Origin: Apteryx mantelli | Taxonomy: Eukaryota; Chordata; Aves; Apterygiformes; Apterygidae | Direction of reading: 5' to 3' | Assembly (NCBI RefSeq): GCF_036417845.1 | Contig: NC_089980.1 | Coordinates: 53,566,501 to 53,630,500 of the forward strand | Length of the DNA: 64,000 nt | In this document: positions 62,090 through 64,000 of the stretch, piece after piece | Numbering within the stretch: the first letter of the stretch is position 1 | Layout of the letters: the number at the start of each line of letters is the position of its first letter | Made by a program: the position numbers and the translations under genes | The notes under the pieces: model-generated | The model's input: the letters and a program-made list of their open reading frames with translations, nothing else | Told to the model about the DNA's origin: nothing | Database searches by the model: none

Positions 62090-64000
62090 ATTTCTTTTGC
62101 ATTTGAGCTCTTGCTAGCAGGTGGATGCTTTCCCTAAAAGATTCTGTGAATCTGGACAAATATAAATTCTGGATACAGATAAAACAAACTCTCTTGCTTT
62201 TTCTGTCCAAAATTGAGAGACTGTGCATGGGAGCACATGAAAGTGAATGGCATCAACTGATAATCCCTTAGAAAGAATCAAGTAGCCCCTGAACACTCCT
62301 ATGCCAAAGTTTAGTATAGAGAAAATGAAGAAAAGGGAAAAAGACGTTACAAAAGTTTAGGGTTCTTTTGTACAAAATTTTCCTCTTGTGTACTTACTTG
62401 CACTGATTCATTCACTGCAGCACTGGAGGTAGTTCCTAATTAGATGTGCAAGGGCGGTGGTATGAATGCACCAAAACCTGTAGACTTTGCTGTATTTGCA
62501 ATGGAGAGGTTGTCTGAATCCTTCCTTTCTATCTGATGCTGAGAGGAAAAAGTGTCTAAATCAGGTCAGGAGGTTGCTGTAGGATCACTGATCTATACTG
62601 TGGCTGTTTTGAAAGATAGGGTTAACAAAGCTATCTGAGCCTACCTAGACTGTTGATTCTAAGAGAAGGGTTGAGTGGCTTTAAACAACGGTGGCAGTAG
62701 TTTGAGTTCTGCAACCACCTGCATGTCAGCTATGTTTGATGAGAAACTCACTGAAGGTTCACAGATAAGGGCAGAAAGTTACTTGAGAAATTGTATTTTC
62801 TAGAGAGAGAAAAAAAGAGGCAGGATAGGAGCATTGAACAATGTCCAGGAGTCCTCATCAAGGTGTTCTGCAACAGGAGAAAGGTGTGGAGGTATTTTCA
62901 AGTCCGGAGTTCATGTCCTTTACTGCTTAAAGTGTGTGTTTTCTTATGTTTTAGTGCTGCATGATGATGCTTATTATGAGCCTGGATGTCAAAAAAAGTC
63001 TGTGTAGAGCCAGGCGTTTCTGAGGGTTGTGCCCTGCTGTGCATAGCTGTCAGGACAGCTATGTTCGCAGGTTTCTGTCAGTTCTATAGGAGCATGGGCT
63101 TGACTGGGGGAGCCTGGTTATTTATAAAAATACCTTAAAACCAAACACTGTGTTATGTCCCCTCCAGGCACTGGAGTTGACAGCCTGATACCTAGGAAGA
63201 AAAACAAGTTTCTGAAGTGGTACTGGTCTAATCAAAATAATACATTTGACCTACCGGAGATCTGACATGTTACTGCCAGCGGGATACAAAAAAAAATAAA
63301 ATTGAAACAAGCTTACATTGTTCACAGGAAAAATAACAGAGTTGTTGACTATGACTGCAAGAATTAAAGGTGCTAAATTGATAAGGAAGTGTTGTCAAGC
63401 AGTGTGGCTGCATATAGGTTTAAAATCCTCAGGACTCTGCCAGGGCAACAAATACAGTCCACAGAGGTCCTCTTCCCTGTTATCCAGTCACTGTTTTATG
63501 TGACTTATGAAGAACCCAGAAACTTACAGCATGTCTTGAAGGGTGCTTATACTGTCCCTACAGCTTTGAATGTAACATGCTTCTCCTCCCACCCAAACCC
63601 ACACTGTGTCATTTACTTCTGTGAAAAGATACAGAAGCCCCCAGAGCTGGAAGGGCAGAACTGTGCCGGGTCAGTTTTATTACCAGGGCACTTTCCCAAA
63701 AGGCAGCAGTCTGTAATCAGAAGAGCATAAATGGAAAACCATGGTAGGATCAAGTCAGGGATCTTGGTGGTATCCTAACTGCAGTACAATTGTCTTTGGT
63801 TTTGGTGTCCAGGAGCGTTCTTTTGAGGGGAAGGACTAGTTCCTTTTATCTGTATTACAAGCCTAAAGCTGGAGAGCAAATCCACTGTTAGGATTTTACC
63901 CGCTAGTGTCTGTTTATAAAAAGGATAAAGGTGACACTTGGAAACTCTGAAGATACTAGTCACCATTTATCTCACTCCTAAAATACTTGGAACTGCAGGG
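62090..64000. other. Right end of window, no exon recognised
   Basis: No G-box type coding segment (repeats of the form YPDG...FPNG expected of a TCP10 C-terminal domain) is visible in any + frame. An open frame of 113 codons at 63389-63730 has no family signature. The stretch is probably intron of the TCP10-like gene, whose last exons would lie beyond the window. Confidence 0.45.

Larger units (their letters stand above)
28781..64000 (+). other. TCP10L: TCP10-like / CPAP (CENPJ)-family gene locus, 3' end not in window
   Basis: Ten coding exons were assembled by splice consensus and phase: 32302-32544, 35676-35772, 39360-39605, 41953-42082, 44346-44454, 46240-47662, 48865-48973, 52692-52857, 57844-58059 and 60020-60166. 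They give one open frame of 962 codons. The order of motifs follows human CPAP (CENPJ), a centriolar protein that binds tubulin and sets centriole length. The final coil (QNMELR.EL...QR.K..KK) is closer to TCP10L, so I prefer the TCP10 branch of the family. A further argument is that CENPJ in birds is expected in a different neighbourhood. The introns hold no other gene I can support. The C-terminal G-box domain was not found, and the gene probably continues beyond 64000. Confidence 0.75.

Noticed and set aside
1-64000. CRISPR arrays, tRNA or rRNA genes, bacterial-type systems
   Set aside because: No regularly spaced direct repeats, cloverleaf-like sequence or rRNA signature was seen; the window is ordinary vertebrate nuclear DNA.

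Overview
The window is vertebrate nuclear DNA, most likely from a bird. It has spliced genes with long introns, a GC-rich CpG island, and CR1 LINE remnants with the 8-bp tail repeat and 'GGTTGGAAGGGACC' signature typical of sauropsid CR1. There is no sign of operons or prokaryotic genes. Most open frames are chance frames or spill-over from exons; only exons with splice sites, matching phases and family similarity are called as coding.

Region 1 (1 to about 6.6 kb, + strand) is the 3' end of nidogen-1 (NID1). Four consecutive exons encode the last blades of the YWTD beta-propeller and the C-terminal EGF-like module, ending at a stop codon at 4920-4922. A 3'UTR of about 1.7 kb ends at an AATAAA at 6577.

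Region 2 (about 6.6-28.4 kb) has no gene I can support. It holds a low-complexity repeated segment near 8.1-8.5 kb, three CR1 pieces (12.5, 21.9 and 22.3-23.7 kb, all on the minus strand), an unusual ATCGAT-rich imperfect tandem repeat (23.67-24.04 kb), a GC-richer stretch, and interstitial TTAGGG blocks inside a longer imperfect repeat (27.1-27.4 kb).

Region 3 (about 28.5-64 kb, + strand) opens with a CpG island that carries a GT microsatellite and a likely non-coding first exon with a GCG|GTAAGG donor. It is followed by ten coding exons (32.3-60.2 kb) whose splice phases fit together into one frame of at least 962 codons. The protein is a member of the CPAP/CENPJ-TCP10 family. It has the N-terminal EQLQRLVAEQQK helix, the two-part tubulin-binding segment (RPI..GIG...TFEEF.EEQ, then FLKRREGMAR), a DYASDE acidic patch, and the coiled coil ending in QNMELR. 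The coil resembles TCP10L more than CENPJ. I therefore read the gene as an avian TCP10-type paralogue of CPAP that keeps the long, CPAP-like architecture. The C-terminal G-box (TCP10) beta-repeat domain, if present, was not found before the window ends, so the gene is probably incomplete here.

The two genes lie head-to-tail on the + strand, about 22 kb apart, and I see no functional connection. NID1 is an extracellular basement-membrane protein, while CPAP-family proteins act at centrioles.
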